Source: Humitalea sp050632385 (GTDB lineage: Bacteria; Pseudomonadota; Alphaproteobacteria; Acetobacterales; Acetobacteraceae). From it: 64,000 bases of DNA. Each line of letters opens with the position of its first letter. Within the stretch, counting starts at the first letter, position 1. Both the position numbers and the translations under genes were made by a program. The notes beneath the pieces are model-generated. The model had not been told where the DNA came from and made no database searches. It saw only the letters and a program-made list of their open reading frames with translations. The stretch covers positions 3,224,001 to 3,288,000 of the forward strand of contig NZ_CP192599.1 in assembly GCF_050632385.1 (NCBI RefSeq). The letters are read 5' to 3'. Below, in pieces: positions 8,723 through 16,026 of the stretch.

Positions 8723-8864
8723 TTGATCGGGATGGCAATAGCGCTTCTGCGACCCGCGCTCCCACCGGTGTTAACCTACGGATCAGCCAAAACGCAGCTT
8801 TCCTGGCGCAACGGGTCGAGACATTCGGTGATCGGCGTCGCCCACCCCTTGCCAATCACGATGT

Positions 8865-8876
8865 AGAATGCATTCT
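8865..8876. promoter_or_regulatory. Operator-like palindrome AGAATGCATTCT upstream of the second Bug gene
   Basis: A 12-bp perfect palindrome that contains GAATGCATTC, i.e. the outer arms of the 8706 site joined without the central spacer. The plus-strand TAGAAT at 8864-8869 resembles a -10 box and overlaps it. It lies 62 nt before the ATG at 8938. The changed spacing means it may be a weaker or differently bound site of the same regulator. Confidence 0.5.
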
Positions 8877-8937
8877 TAGCGCAAACAGATCGGCTCTCTC
8901 ATCGAAAGCCAGGCTGCAAAAATGGGGAGAGTCCAGG

Positions 8938-9954
8938 ATGAGCCGATTTCAGCCTGCGTCAGCCGGCCACGGCCGACGCGGTATCCTGCTGTCAGCGGCG
9001 GGCGGCATTCTTGCCGGCGTAAGCCGGCCGGCCAACGCCCAAGGCACGGACCCCGCCTACCCCAGCCGGCCGATCCGCATGGTGGTACCCTACGGCGCAG
9101 GCACCAGCACCGACATCATGACGCGCGTCGTCGCCCCCCACATGGCCCGCACCCTCGGGCAGCCGATCGTGGTGGAGAATCGGCCCGGCGCGAGCGGCGC
9201 CGTCGGCAGCGAAGCGGTCGCGCGATCGGCGCCCGACGGCTATACCCTGCTCATGGGCGCGGTCGCGTCCCATGCGGTGCTGCCATCCCTGATGCCGCGG
9301 CTGCCCTATGATCCGCTGCGGGATTTCACGCAGATATCCCTCGTGACCAATGCGCCGAACTTGCTCGTGGTGAACCCGCAGGTGCCCGCCAGGTCGCTCC
9401 GCGAGTTCCTCGACTGGGCCAAGCGGCAGCCCAATGGGGTCACCTACGCCTCGGCCGGGAATGGCACGTCGAGCCACCTGGCCGGCGAGCTGCTCAAGCT
9501 GCGGACGGGGGCGCCGATCGAGCACGTGCCGTATCGCAGCGGGGCGCAGGCCGTGACGGATGTCATCGCCGGCCAGGTGCCCATGCTGGTCTATCAGGTA
9601 ACCGCGGTGCTGCCCTTCGTGCGCGACGGCAGCCTGCGCGCGCTCGCCACCACATCGAACACGCGGCTGGAATGGACACCGGACGTCCCGACCGTCGAGG
9701 AGGCGGGCATCGCCGACTTCGATGTGGCCGCCTGGCACGGCCTGTTCGGCCCCGCCGGCCTGCCGCCGAGGATCGTGGACGCCATCTACGGCGCCCTGCG
9801 CGCCGCGCTGACCGATGAGACCCTGCGGCCGCGGCTGAATGAGCTCGGCCTGGTGCCGGTCGGCATGCCGCCCGCCGCGTTCAGGAGCTTCCTTGGCACC
9901 GATATCGCGAAGTGGCGCGACGTGATCCAGGCCGCGCAGATCAAGGCCGACTGA
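8938..9954 (+). CDS. Bug family tripartite tricarboxylate transporter substrate-binding protein
   Basis: Second Bug/TctC-type periplasmic binding protein of the locus, 338 residues. It has a signal peptide with an RR pair near residue 13 ending at ANAQ, and family motifs MVVPYGAGTSTDIMTR, VVENRPGASGAVGSEAVA, YASAGNGTSSHL and PYRSGAQAVTDVIAGQVP. A Shine-Dalgarno-like GGGGAGAG precedes it. It is transcribed rightward with the GntR and hydrolase genes. It is clearly a separate paralogue from the 6631-7623 protein, suggesting two related ligands or a high- and low-affinity pair. Confidence 0.94.
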   Translation: MSRFQPASAGHGRRGILLSAAGGILAGVSRPANAQGTDPAYPSRPIRMVVPYGAGTSTDIMTRVVAPHMARTLGQPIVVENRPGASGAVGSEAVARSAPDGYTLLMGAVASHAVLPSLMPRLPYDPLRDFTQISLVTNAPNLLVVNPQVPARSLREFLDWAKRQPNGVTYASAGNGTSSHLAGELLKLRTGAPIEHVPYRSGAQAVTDVIAGQVPMLVYQVTAVLPFVRDGSLRALATTSNTRLEWTPDVPTVEEAGIADFDVAAWHGLFGPAGLPPRIVDAIYGALRAALTDETLRPRLNELGLVPVGMPPAAFRSFLGTDIAKWRDVIQAAQIKAD

Positions 9955-10002
9955 CGGCGCCCATGCGGAGCGGCCAGGCGGTTCGGTCCGCGCCAAAGTT
10001 CG

Positions 10003-10020
10003 ACAACATATTGTATATGC
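10003..10020 (+). promoter_or_regulatory. AT-rich imperfect palindrome before the GntR gene
   Basis: CATAT-TGT-ATATG (10007-10019) has perfect 5-bp arms and is preceded by ACAA that can pair with the internal TTGT. It is an AT-rich island in a very GC-rich background, 50 nt before the preferred GTG start of the GntR gene. It could be an autoregulatory site or part of a promoter. It is unlike the ATGCAT sites, so it may bind a different protein. Confidence 0.35.
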
Positions 10021-10070
10021 GGCATTGGTATCATCACCCGCCGCATAAACCGCAAGGAAAGACGCCGTTC

Positions 10071-10727
10071 GTGGAATACCGCACGAAAGAGGAGCAGGTC
10101 GCCGACTACCTTCGGGAGGCCATCCTCGCTGGCCGTTTCCCGCGCGGGACGCAGTTGAAACAGGCCGAGGTGGCGAAGACGCTTCGCATCAGCATCACCC
10201 CGGTGCGCGAAGCCCTGAGGATGCTCGAGGCTGAGGGCTACATCGGCCGCGGCGCCTATCGGGGCGCCACCGTCGCGCCGCTCGATCTCTCTGCCTCCGT
10301 GGAGACGCTGAACCTTCGCATCATGCTGGAGGGCCAGCTCATCCGCTATGCGGTGGAGAAGGCAACCACGCAGGATCTGCAGGAAATCCGCGCGCTCGCC
10401 GACGAATTCGCCAGTGCCGTCAGGAAGAACGACAGCGGCGCGGCGAGAGCGGCGAACTACCGCTTCCACAAACGCATCTACAGCGTCGCGTCGATGCCGC
10501 AGACCCTGCATTTCGTGCAGGTCCTTTGGGCCCGCTATCCCTTCGACGTCATCAATCGCGTCGATGGACGCGCCCTTCGTGCGGTCGAGGAGCATGAGGA
10601 GCTTCTGCGGCCGATGGTCGAGGGCGACATCACCGGCACGATGCTCGCACTGCGCCGCCACATCGAGGCGGGCTGGGCGACGGTCAATGACGTGCGGCAG
10701 AACGGCGCAGCCGGATCGTCCGAGTAG
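10071..10727 (+). CDS. GntR family transcriptional regulator (FadR/FCD subfamily)
   Basis: Ligand-responsive DNA-binding protein, 218 residues from GTG at 10071 with AAGGAAA upstream. The N-terminal winged helix has the GntR hallmark TQLKQAEVAKTLRISITPVREALRMLEAEGYI. The C-terminal FCD-type all-helical domain follows, with EEHEELLRPM and ALRRHIEAGW carrying the usual His residues. Longer in-frame starts exist (ATG 10017, ATG 9963, GTG 9912), but 10017 lies inside the AT-rich palindrome and 9912 overlaps the Bug gene, while 218 residues fits the family. It is likely the regulator of this locus through the ATGCAT palindromes; whether it represses is inferred from their overlap with -10 boxes. 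Confidence 0.88.
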   Translation: MEYRTKEEQVADYLREAILAGRFPRGTQLKQAEVAKTLRISITPVREALRMLEAEGYIGRGAYRGATVAPLDLSASVETLNLRIMLEGQLIRYAVEKATTQDLQEIRALADEFASAVRKNDSGAARAANYRFHKRIYSVASMPQTLHFVQVLWARYPFDVINRVDGRALRAVEEHEELLRPMVEGDITGTMLALRRHIEAGWATVNDVRQNGAAGSSE

Positions 10728-10764
10728 ACCCGCTTACCCACAGACCAGGCAGGGAGCCTTTGGC

Positions 10765-11346
10765 ATGAGCCAGTCCGTTTTGTTGGTCATGGATATGATG
10801 AACGACCTGATCCACCCGGACGGGCCGAACGGCACCACCTACGCCCCCATCATCGCCCGCCGCGCCGTCATCGAGAACACGCGCAAGGTGATCGCCAAGG
10901 CGCGTGCCGCCGGCGTGCGGGTCGGCTTCGTGCGGGTCGGGTTTTCGGCCGACTACGCGCAATGCCCGCCGAATTCCCCGGTCTTCTCGGCCGCCCCCAA
11001 GCGCGGCCTGTTCAAGCTCGGCACCTGGGGCACCGAGGTGCATGCGGCGCTGGAGCCGCAATCACACGACCTGGACATCGTGAAGCACCGTGTCAGCCCC
11101 TTCTACGGCACGTCACTCGAACCGACCCTGCGTGCTCTTGGTACGACACAGATCTATATGACGGGCGTGTCGACGAACGGCGTCGTTCATACCGGGGTCC
11201 GAGAGGGCCATGACCGCGATTACGCGTGCGTCGTCGTCGAGGATTGCTGCGCCGGGATCTCCGATGAGGAGCATCACAACGCGATCGCCTGCATGCGGCG
11301 TTTTGCCCAGATCCAGAATGCGGACGAGGTCGCATTCGTACCTTAG
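10765..11346 (+). CDS. Isochorismatase-like hydrolase family protein lacking the nucleophilic cysteine
   Basis: Rossmann-like hydrolase, 193 residues from ATG 10765 with AGGGAG 8 nt upstream. The Asp of the usual D-K-C triad is in LVMDMMNDLI and the Lys in IVKHRVSPFYGT. In the segment TGVSTNGVVHTGVREG the position normally held by the nucleophilic Cys (TNxC) is Val. Families that use this triad cleave C-N bonds (nicotinamide, N-carbamoylsarcosine, maleamate); members without Cys include true isochorismatases, which hydrolyse a vinyl ether. It is therefore probably not an ordinary amidase. Last gene of the rightward run. Confidence 0.85.
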   Translation: MSQSVLLVMDMMNDLIHPDGPNGTTYAPIIARRAVIENTRKVIAKARAAGVRVGFVRVGFSADYAQCPPNSPVFSAAPKRGLFKLGTWGTEVHAALEPQSHDLDIVKHRVSPFYGTSLEPTLRALGTTQIYMTGVSTNGVVHTGVREGHDRDYACVVVEDCCAGISDEEHHNAIACMRRFAQIQNADEVAFVP

Positions 11347-11663
11347 GCGACCCTGCCTTCCTGGTTCCCCTCCGTCATGAGCGGAGCCTGTGCTCCGTGT
11401 TCCCCGATATCGGGGCGGCGCCGGAGGTGATCAGGCGGCGTCGGCGTTCATGGCCTCGGTACTGACAATGCCGGGCCGGCGGTTCAAGTCCGCACGCCGC
11501 TACCATCATCCTCCGTGATCGCGCGACCGGATCGCAATCGCCGCAAGCGTCCTGGGGCGCCGCGCGCTCGTCATCCTGCGCCTCACCAGCCCTATCATCC
11601 GCCCGGCACCTGTGAAAGAATTTCACCCTGGATGCCTGGATCATTTTTCGAAGGACGGCGCTG
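11347..11663. other. Intergenic stretch with a self-complementary hairpin sequence and a tRNA-like element
   Basis: A 317-bp stretch between the hydrolase and the HupE-like gene with no convincing protein-coding gene. It contains a 14-bp perfect palindrome CCCCGATATCGGGG at 11402-11415, then the tRNA-like sequence at 11434-11505. The remainder shows nothing recognisable beyond a possible weak Shine-Dalgarno AAGGA before 11664. It marks the boundary between the accessory catabolic locus and unrelated genes. Confidence 0.6.
11434..11505 (+). other. tRNA-like sequence (possible tRNA-Val relic)
   Basis: Folds by hand into a 72-nt cloverleaf. The acceptor is GGCGGCG/CGCCGCT (six Watson-Crick pairs plus one G-U), followed by A and encoded CCA. 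The anticodon stem CGGTA/TGCCG has loop CTGACAA (U33, anticodon GAC, A37). The T-arm is GGCGG/CCGCA with the consensus TTCAAGT loop and one mismatch. The D-arm is too small (GGC/GCC with a 7-nt loop and no GG), so it is unlikely to be a working tRNA as drawn. A decayed tRNA, an attachment-site remnant or chance are all possible. Confidence 0.3.
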
Positions 11664-12266
11664 ATGTTGGTCAAGTTTTCCCGCCCATTGTTCCTGGCAC
11701 TGGCCGCGGCCGTGCTGCCGGGCGTGGCCCAGGCCCATACCGGCACCGGCCACTTGATGGGGATGCTGCACGGCTTCCAGCACCCGATATCCGGGCTGGA
11801 TCATATCCTTGCCATGGTCCTGGTCGGCGTCTTCGCGGCACAGATCGGCGGCCGTGCGGTTTGGCTTGTCCCCGTGTCGTTCCTGGCCGCCCTGGCGCTC
11901 GGGGGCGCGCTCGGTGTCGCGGGGGTCCAGATGCCGTTCCTTGAGGTCGGGATCGCGATGTCCGTCGTCATTCTCGGCGCCATCGTGGCACTCGTGGTCA
12001 AGGCACCGCTGCCGGCGGCGATGGGCCTGGTCGGCCTGTTCGCGATCTTCCATGGCTATGCGCATGGCGCGGAGATGCCGCTGGGTGCCGATGCGGCCGC
12101 CTATGCGGCGGGGTTCATGGTCACGACCGCGGTGTTGCACACCTTGGGCATCGGCATCGGTCTGTCGATCGGCCGGATGAACGCCAGGCACGGTGCCTTG
12201 GTCGCGCGCTCCGCGGGCAGCCTCGCCTCCATCGCCGGGATCGGGCTGCTGATCGCGGCGGTCTGA
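11664..12266 (+). CDS. HupE/UreJ family membrane protein
   Basis: Small polytopic membrane protein of 200 residues with a signal peptide (VAQAHTGTGH at the cleavage region) and about six hydrophobic helices. Characteristic His-rich elements are present: HTGTGH, HPISGLDHILAMVLVG, and FHGYAHGAEMP. The family is linked to nickel or cobalt uptake for hydrogenase and urease; members also occur alone. No hydrogenase or urease genes are in the window, so the metal role is by family only. Confidence 0.88.
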   Translation: MLVKFSRPLFLALAAAVLPGVAQAHTGTGHLMGMLHGFQHPISGLDHILAMVLVGVFAAQIGGRAVWLVPVSFLAALALGGALGVAGVQMPFLEVGIAMSVVILGAIVALVVKAPLPAAMGLVGLFAIFHGYAHGAEMPLGADAAAYAAGFMVTTAVLHTLGIGIGLSIGRMNARHGALVARSAGSLASIAGIGLLIAAV

Positions 12267-12348
12267 ACCACCGGCGGCGCCACGCCGCCGCTACCATCCA
12301 TTTCGCTTCCATCGCATCCTGCGCCACCCACCACGGCCAGGATGCGCA

Positions 12349-13365
12349 ATGCCCGAACGCCACGAAAAGCTTTCCCAGGCGCTCGGCCTCATCACCGCCC
12401 TGTCCGCGACCCGCGCGGGGCTGACCATGGCCCAGATGCAGGCGGACCTCGGCTGCGGCCGGCGCACGGTCGAACGCCTGCTGGCCGCCATCCGCCAGGC
12501 CTGCGCGGATGTCGAGGAGGTCGCGACCGATCTACCGGAAAAGCGCTGGCGCATGCGGCCCAGCCGCCTGGTCGCCACCGTCCGCATGACGCCTGAGGAA
12601 ATCGCCGAGATCGAGGCCGCCGCCCGCCGCCTGGTGGACGAGGCCCTGCCCGCCCGCGCCGCGACCCTGCGCTCCGCCGCCAACAAGCTCCGCGCCAGCA
12701 TGGACGAGGGCGCCCGGCGCCGGGCCGAGCCCGATGTGGAGGCGCTGCTCGCCGCCGAGGGCCTGGCCGCCCGCCCCGGCCCCCGCGTCGCCGTGCCGCC
12801 CGGCGTGATCGAAACCCTGCGCCACGCGCTGCTGGCGACGCATCTCGTCCGGATCAGTTATCTGACCGCCAACGGCGCCGCGCGCGAGCACCTGCTGGAA
12901 CCCTATGGGCTGCTGTATGGCGCCCGGCCCTACCTGCTCGCGGCCAAGCCGGGCAAGCCGGATGTGGCGGTCTGGCGGCTGGACCGGGTGCGATCGGTGA
13001 CCGAGACTGAGGAGGCCTTCGTGCCCCGCCCGGGCTTCGACATCGCGACCCTGATGAAGGACAGCTTTGGCGTCTGGCGGGAATCCCCGATGGACGTGGT
13101 GCTGCACTTCACCGCGCCGGCGGTCGAGGACGCCCTGACCTGGCGCTTCCACGGCAGCCAGCAGGCCGAACCCCAGCCCGACGGCAGCCTGATCCTGCGG
13201 TTTTCCGCCGGCGGGATCGAGGAGATGGCCGCCCACCTCGCGCAATGGGACGGCAAGGTGGAGGTCCTGGCCCCGCCCGCCCTGCGCGACCGCATGGCGC
13301 GGATGGGGCAAGCCCTGGTGAAAGGCCATGCGACTCGGATTGATTCGGCATCCGTCCGATCCTGA
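12349..13365 (+). CDS. HTH and WYL domain transcriptional regulator
   Basis: 338 residues. The N-terminal part (residues 1-60) is an HTH-11-like winged helix with GLTMAQMQADLGCGRRTVERLLAAI. The middle and C-terminal parts form a WYL domain, with ISYLTANGAAREHLLEPYGLLYGARPYLLA (residues near 165-200) and a WCX-like end. WYL proteins sense nucleic acid or nucleotide ligands and regulate stress, DNA repair and defence genes; here no defence genes are adjacent. The next genes are a small unknown protein and a flavin monooxygenase on the same strand. Confidence 0.88.
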   Translation: MPERHEKLSQALGLITALSATRAGLTMAQMQADLGCGRRTVERLLAAIRQACADVEEVATDLPEKRWRMRPSRLVATVRMTPEEIAEIEAAARRLVDEALPARAATLRSAANKLRASMDEGARRRAEPDVEALLAAEGLAARPGPRVAVPPGVIETLRHALLATHLVRISYLTANGAAREHLLEPYGLLYGARPYLLAAKPGKPDVAVWRLDRVRSVTETEEAFVPRPGFDIATLMKDSFGVWRESPMDVVLHFTAPAVEDALTWRFHGSQQAEPQPDGSLILRFSAGGIEEMAAHLAQWDGKVEVLAPPALRDRMARMGQALVKGHATRIDSASVRS

Positions 13366-13416
13366 CGCAGCCCTGTTCCAGTCTTCCTGGCGTTCGTCAC
13401 GGCCAGGGAGATCACC

Positions 13417-13824
13417 ATGTCCAACTGCTTTGGTTTCGCCGCCCCGGTCGCATCGCCGCCGGCGGCGCCGGCCCGAAAGACCCGGCTGCGCCTGCACGAC
13501 AGCCAGGTGGTCGCCCTGGCCCGCATCGCCTGCGCCGGGGATGCGGGGCTGCGCGCCGCGATCCTGGCCGGGCGCTGGAACGCCGGGGATCTGGCCCGCC
13601 TGGCGACCGAGGCCGTGACCCTGGGCATCGCGGCGGGCGACCTGCGCCCCGCCAGGCGGGCGGCGGTGGAGGACGCCTTTGCCTTGCGGCTGGCCGGGCT
13701 GCTGGCCACAGCGCGGCCGGTCGCCGGTGGTTTCAACAGCCTGGCCGAATTCCTGGGCGGCCGGGTGGCGGACCGGCCGGACCGGCTGGTGGCGGTGCCG
13801 CGATCGCCCAGGCATCGCACCTGA
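13417..13824 (+). CDS. Hypothetical protein, Ala/Arg-rich, 135 residues
   Basis: No family recognised. The frame runs from ATG 13417 (preceded by AGGGAG) and encodes an Ala-, Leu- and Arg-rich, mostly helical protein with no signal peptide or membrane segment. The Pro-rich beginning MSNCFGFAAPVASPP is followed by a helical core. It lies 51 nt after the WYL regulator and 70 nt before the monooxygenase on the same strand. Coding is supported by its placement in a clean gap and its Shine-Dalgarno site. Confidence 0.6.
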   Translation: MSNCFGFAAPVASPPAAPARKTRLRLHDSQVVALARIACAGDAGLRAAILAGRWNAGDLARLATEAVTLGIAAGDLRPARRAAVEDAFALRLAGLLATARPVAGGFNSLAEFLGGRVADRPDRLVAVPRSPRHRT

Positions 13825-13894
13825 CACACCGCCGCCCTTGCCCAGCCCCGCCCTTTGGTCGTCCACTCCCTCCAAAGACAAGGGTCTGGAAACG

Positions 13895-15514
13895 ATGCCC
13901 GACACCAACGCCGCCCCTCCCCCCGCGCTCGATGCGCTGATCATCGGGGCGGGCTTTGCCGGCCTGTACCAGTTGCACATGCTGCGCGACCGCCTTGGCC
14001 TGGCCGCGGAGGTGCTGGAAGCCGGCAGCGGCGTCGGCGGCACCTGGTACTGGAACCGCTACCCGGGCGCGCGCTGCGATTCAGAAAGCCACTCCTATTG
14101 CTACACCTTCTCCGACGCGCTGCTGCAGGAATGGGAATGGTCCGAGCGCTATCCCGAGCAGCCGGAGATCATGCGCTACCTGAACCACGTCGCCGACCGG
14201 TTCGACCTGCGCCGCAGCATCCGCCTGGATACCCGCGTCGCCGCCGCGCGGTATGACGAAGCCGCCAACCTGTGGCGGGTGCGGACCGAGGCCGGGCAGG
14301 TGCTGTCGGCACGCTACCTCATCACCGCGGTCGGCTGCCTTTCGACCGCGAACGTGCCCCGGATCGAGGGCTTGGACCGCTTCGCCGGCGATTGGTTCCA
14401 CACCGGGCAATGGCCGCATGGCGGCGTCGATTTCACGGGCAAGCGGGTGGGGCTGGTCGGCACAGGCTCGACCGGCATCCAGGCAACCCCGGTCATCGCC
14501 GCGACGGCCAAGCACCTGACGGTGTTCCAGCGCACCGCGAACTACAGCGTGCCCGCGCAGAACGCCCCGCTGACGCCGGAATTCCGCCGCCACGTGAAGC
14601 AGAATTTTGCCAAGATCCGCCAGGTGATGCGGGAGACGACGAACGGCCACCCCTTCCGAATCTCCGAACACGCGGCCTTCGACGTCACGCCGGAGGAACG
14701 CCAGGCCGCCTACGAAGCCGCCTGGGCCAAGGGCGGGCTGCAATTCCGCGCGACCTTCCGCGACCTGCTGCTGGACCCCGCCGCGAATGAAACCGCGGCC
14801 GCCTTCATCAAGGCCAAGATCCACGCGATCGTGAAGGATCCGGCCACCGCGGCCGTGCTGGCCGACATCGACCACCCCTACGCCGCCAAGCGCCCCCCCA
14901 TCGACAGCCAATATTTCGAAGCCTTCAACCGCGACAACGTGTCCCTCGTCGACTTGCGCGGCGCGCCGATCGAACGGATCACGCCCACCGGCATCCAGAC
15001 CAGCCAGGCAGAATACCCGCTCGACATCATCGTCTTCGCCACCGGCTTCGATGCGATGACCGGGCCGTTGCTGCGCATCGACATAGAGGGTCGCGACGGG
15101 CTGGCGCTGCGCGATGCCTGGGCCGCGGGGCCGCGCAGCTACCTGGGGCTGACGATGACCGGCTTCCCGAACCTGTTCACCATCACGGGGCCAGGCAGCC
15201 CCTCGGTGCTGACCAATATGCCGGTCGCGATCGAACAGCATGTGGACTGGATCACCGATTGCATCGCGTATCTGCGCGCGCAGGGCATCGCCCGCATCGA
15301 ACCGACCGACCCCGCCGCCGACGACTGGGTGAAGGAGGTGAACCGCGCGGCCGCGGCCACCCTGCTGCCGCAGGCCTCAAGCTCCTGGTACCTGGGCGCC
15401 AATGTGCCGGGCAAGCCGAGGGTCTTCATGCCCTATGCCGGGGGCCTCGCGCATTATCGCAGGCTTTGCGACGACGTGGCGGCGCGGGGCTATGCGGGGT
15501 TTGCCCTGAGCTGA
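13895..15514 (+). CDS. Flavin-containing Baeyer-Villiger-type monooxygenase
   Basis: FAD- and NADPH-dependent monooxygenase that inserts oxygen next to a ketone, 539 residues from ATG 13895. The FAD-binding GAGFAGL is at residues 18-24, GGTWYWNRYPGARCD follows, and the Baeyer-Villiger fingerprint FxGxxxHxxxWP is met exactly at residues 163-174 (F, G, H169, W, P174). The NADPH Rossmann motif is GTGSTG, with a late ATGFD segment. This matches cyclohexanone, phenylacetone and cyclododecanone monooxygenases. Substrate is open. The open frame continues upstream to 13679 but only this start gives the FAD fold at the N-terminus. Confidence 0.93.
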   Translation: MPDTNAAPPPALDALIIGAGFAGLYQLHMLRDRLGLAAEVLEAGSGVGGTWYWNRYPGARCDSESHSYCYTFSDALLQEWEWSERYPEQPEIMRYLNHVADRFDLRRSIRLDTRVAAARYDEAANLWRVRTEAGQVLSARYLITAVGCLSTANVPRIEGLDRFAGDWFHTGQWPHGGVDFTGKRVGLVGTGSTGIQATPVIAATAKHLTVFQRTANYSVPAQNAPLTPEFRRHVKQNFAKIRQVMRETTNGHPFRISEHAAFDVTPEERQAAYEAAWAKGGLQFRATFRDLLLDPAANETAAAFIKAKIHAIVKDPATAAVLADIDHPYAAKRPPIDSQYFEAFNRDNVSLVDLRGAPIERITPTGIQTSQAEYPLDIIVFATGFDAMTGPLLRIDIEGRDGLALRDAWAAGPRSYLGLTMTGFPNLFTITGPGSPSVLTNMPVAIEQHVDWITDCIAYLRAQGIARIEPTDPAADDWVKEVNRAAAATLLPQASSSWYLGANVPGKPRVFMPYAGGLAHYRRLCDDVAARGYAGFALS

Positions 15515-15697
15515 TGGCGTCCTCGCCCGAACGCACATCGGGGCACAACCGCAGATCGGTTGAAGGTTAACAGAGAATGAATGCATGCTCCGCTCATGCG
15601 CATTCCCCCGGTCGCCGCCAGCCATCGTTCTCGTGACACCGCAAAACGGCGCTCGCCGTTCATCGCCGATTTACATTTGTCCGCCACCATCATCGGC

Positions 15698-15931
15698 ATG
15701 ATCAGCAACAATTCCCTCGCGGCCTTCACGCAACAGGTTTCCCGCAGCGGCGGCGTCGGCCCCGGCGTGCAGCCGGTGCGCGGGCCGGATGTGCCATCCG
15801 GCCGGGTCGGCGCGATCTCGCCCATCGGGCCGGGCGCCGGCGGGACGGGCCAGCAGCGCAGCCTGGACTCGCTGCCCCCACCGCCCAGCCAGCCCTTGCC
15901 GCGCGGGTCGCTGCTCGACCTGCGGGTCTGA
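15698..15931 (+). CDS. Small Pro/Gly/Ser-rich hypothetical protein (77 residues)
   Basis: The frame is open from 15581, but the ATG at 15698 gives a compact 77-residue protein (MISNNSLAAFTQQVSRSGG...) rich in Gly, Pro and Ser and ending RGSLLDLRV. No signal peptide, membrane segment or known domain; probably disordered. The GC-rich third positions and the clean gap around it support coding. I have an impression, not a checked match, that similar proteins occur in related Acetobacteraceae. Confidence 0.45.
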   Translation: MISNNSLAAFTQQVSRSGGVGPGVQPVRGPDVPSGRVGAISPIGPGAGGTGQQRSLDSLPPPPSQPLPRGSLLDLRV

Positions 15932-16026
15932 CCGCCCGCTTTCGGCGTCACAATGGGTCGGGGTGCGCCCGGTTCATCAACGCCCATGGCTTGCAAGTCC
16001 CGCCCCGGACGGCCAGATTCCGATGA

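Larger units (their letters stand above)
8454..8937. other. Divergent regulatory region between the dioxygenase operon and the second Bug operon
   Basis: A 484-bp region with no conserved gene. It holds a 17-bp perfect palindrome at 8706-8722, a shorter related palindrome at 8865-8876, and two mini-ORFs with ribosome-binding sites on the minus strand. The distance from the first palindrome to the dioxygenase ATG is about 250 nt, giving an unusually long leader. On the plus side the second palindrome overlaps a -10-like TAGAAT about 65 nt before the next start codon. Confidence 0.7.

Noticed and set aside
7620..8855. Long (411-residue) form of the dioxygenase
   Set aside because: The first 134 residues have no family similarity and the ATG at 8453 has a good ribosome-binding site and gives the usual family length.
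12532..14043. 503-residue open frame on the minus strand
   Set aside because: Opposite the WYL regulator and the start of the monooxygenase; no domain, and composition typical of antisense GC-rich translation.
15571..15600. Fourth ATGCAT operator near 15.58 kb
   Set aside because: GAATGAATGCATGC contains a single ATGCAT with no symmetrical partner and is far from the left locus.
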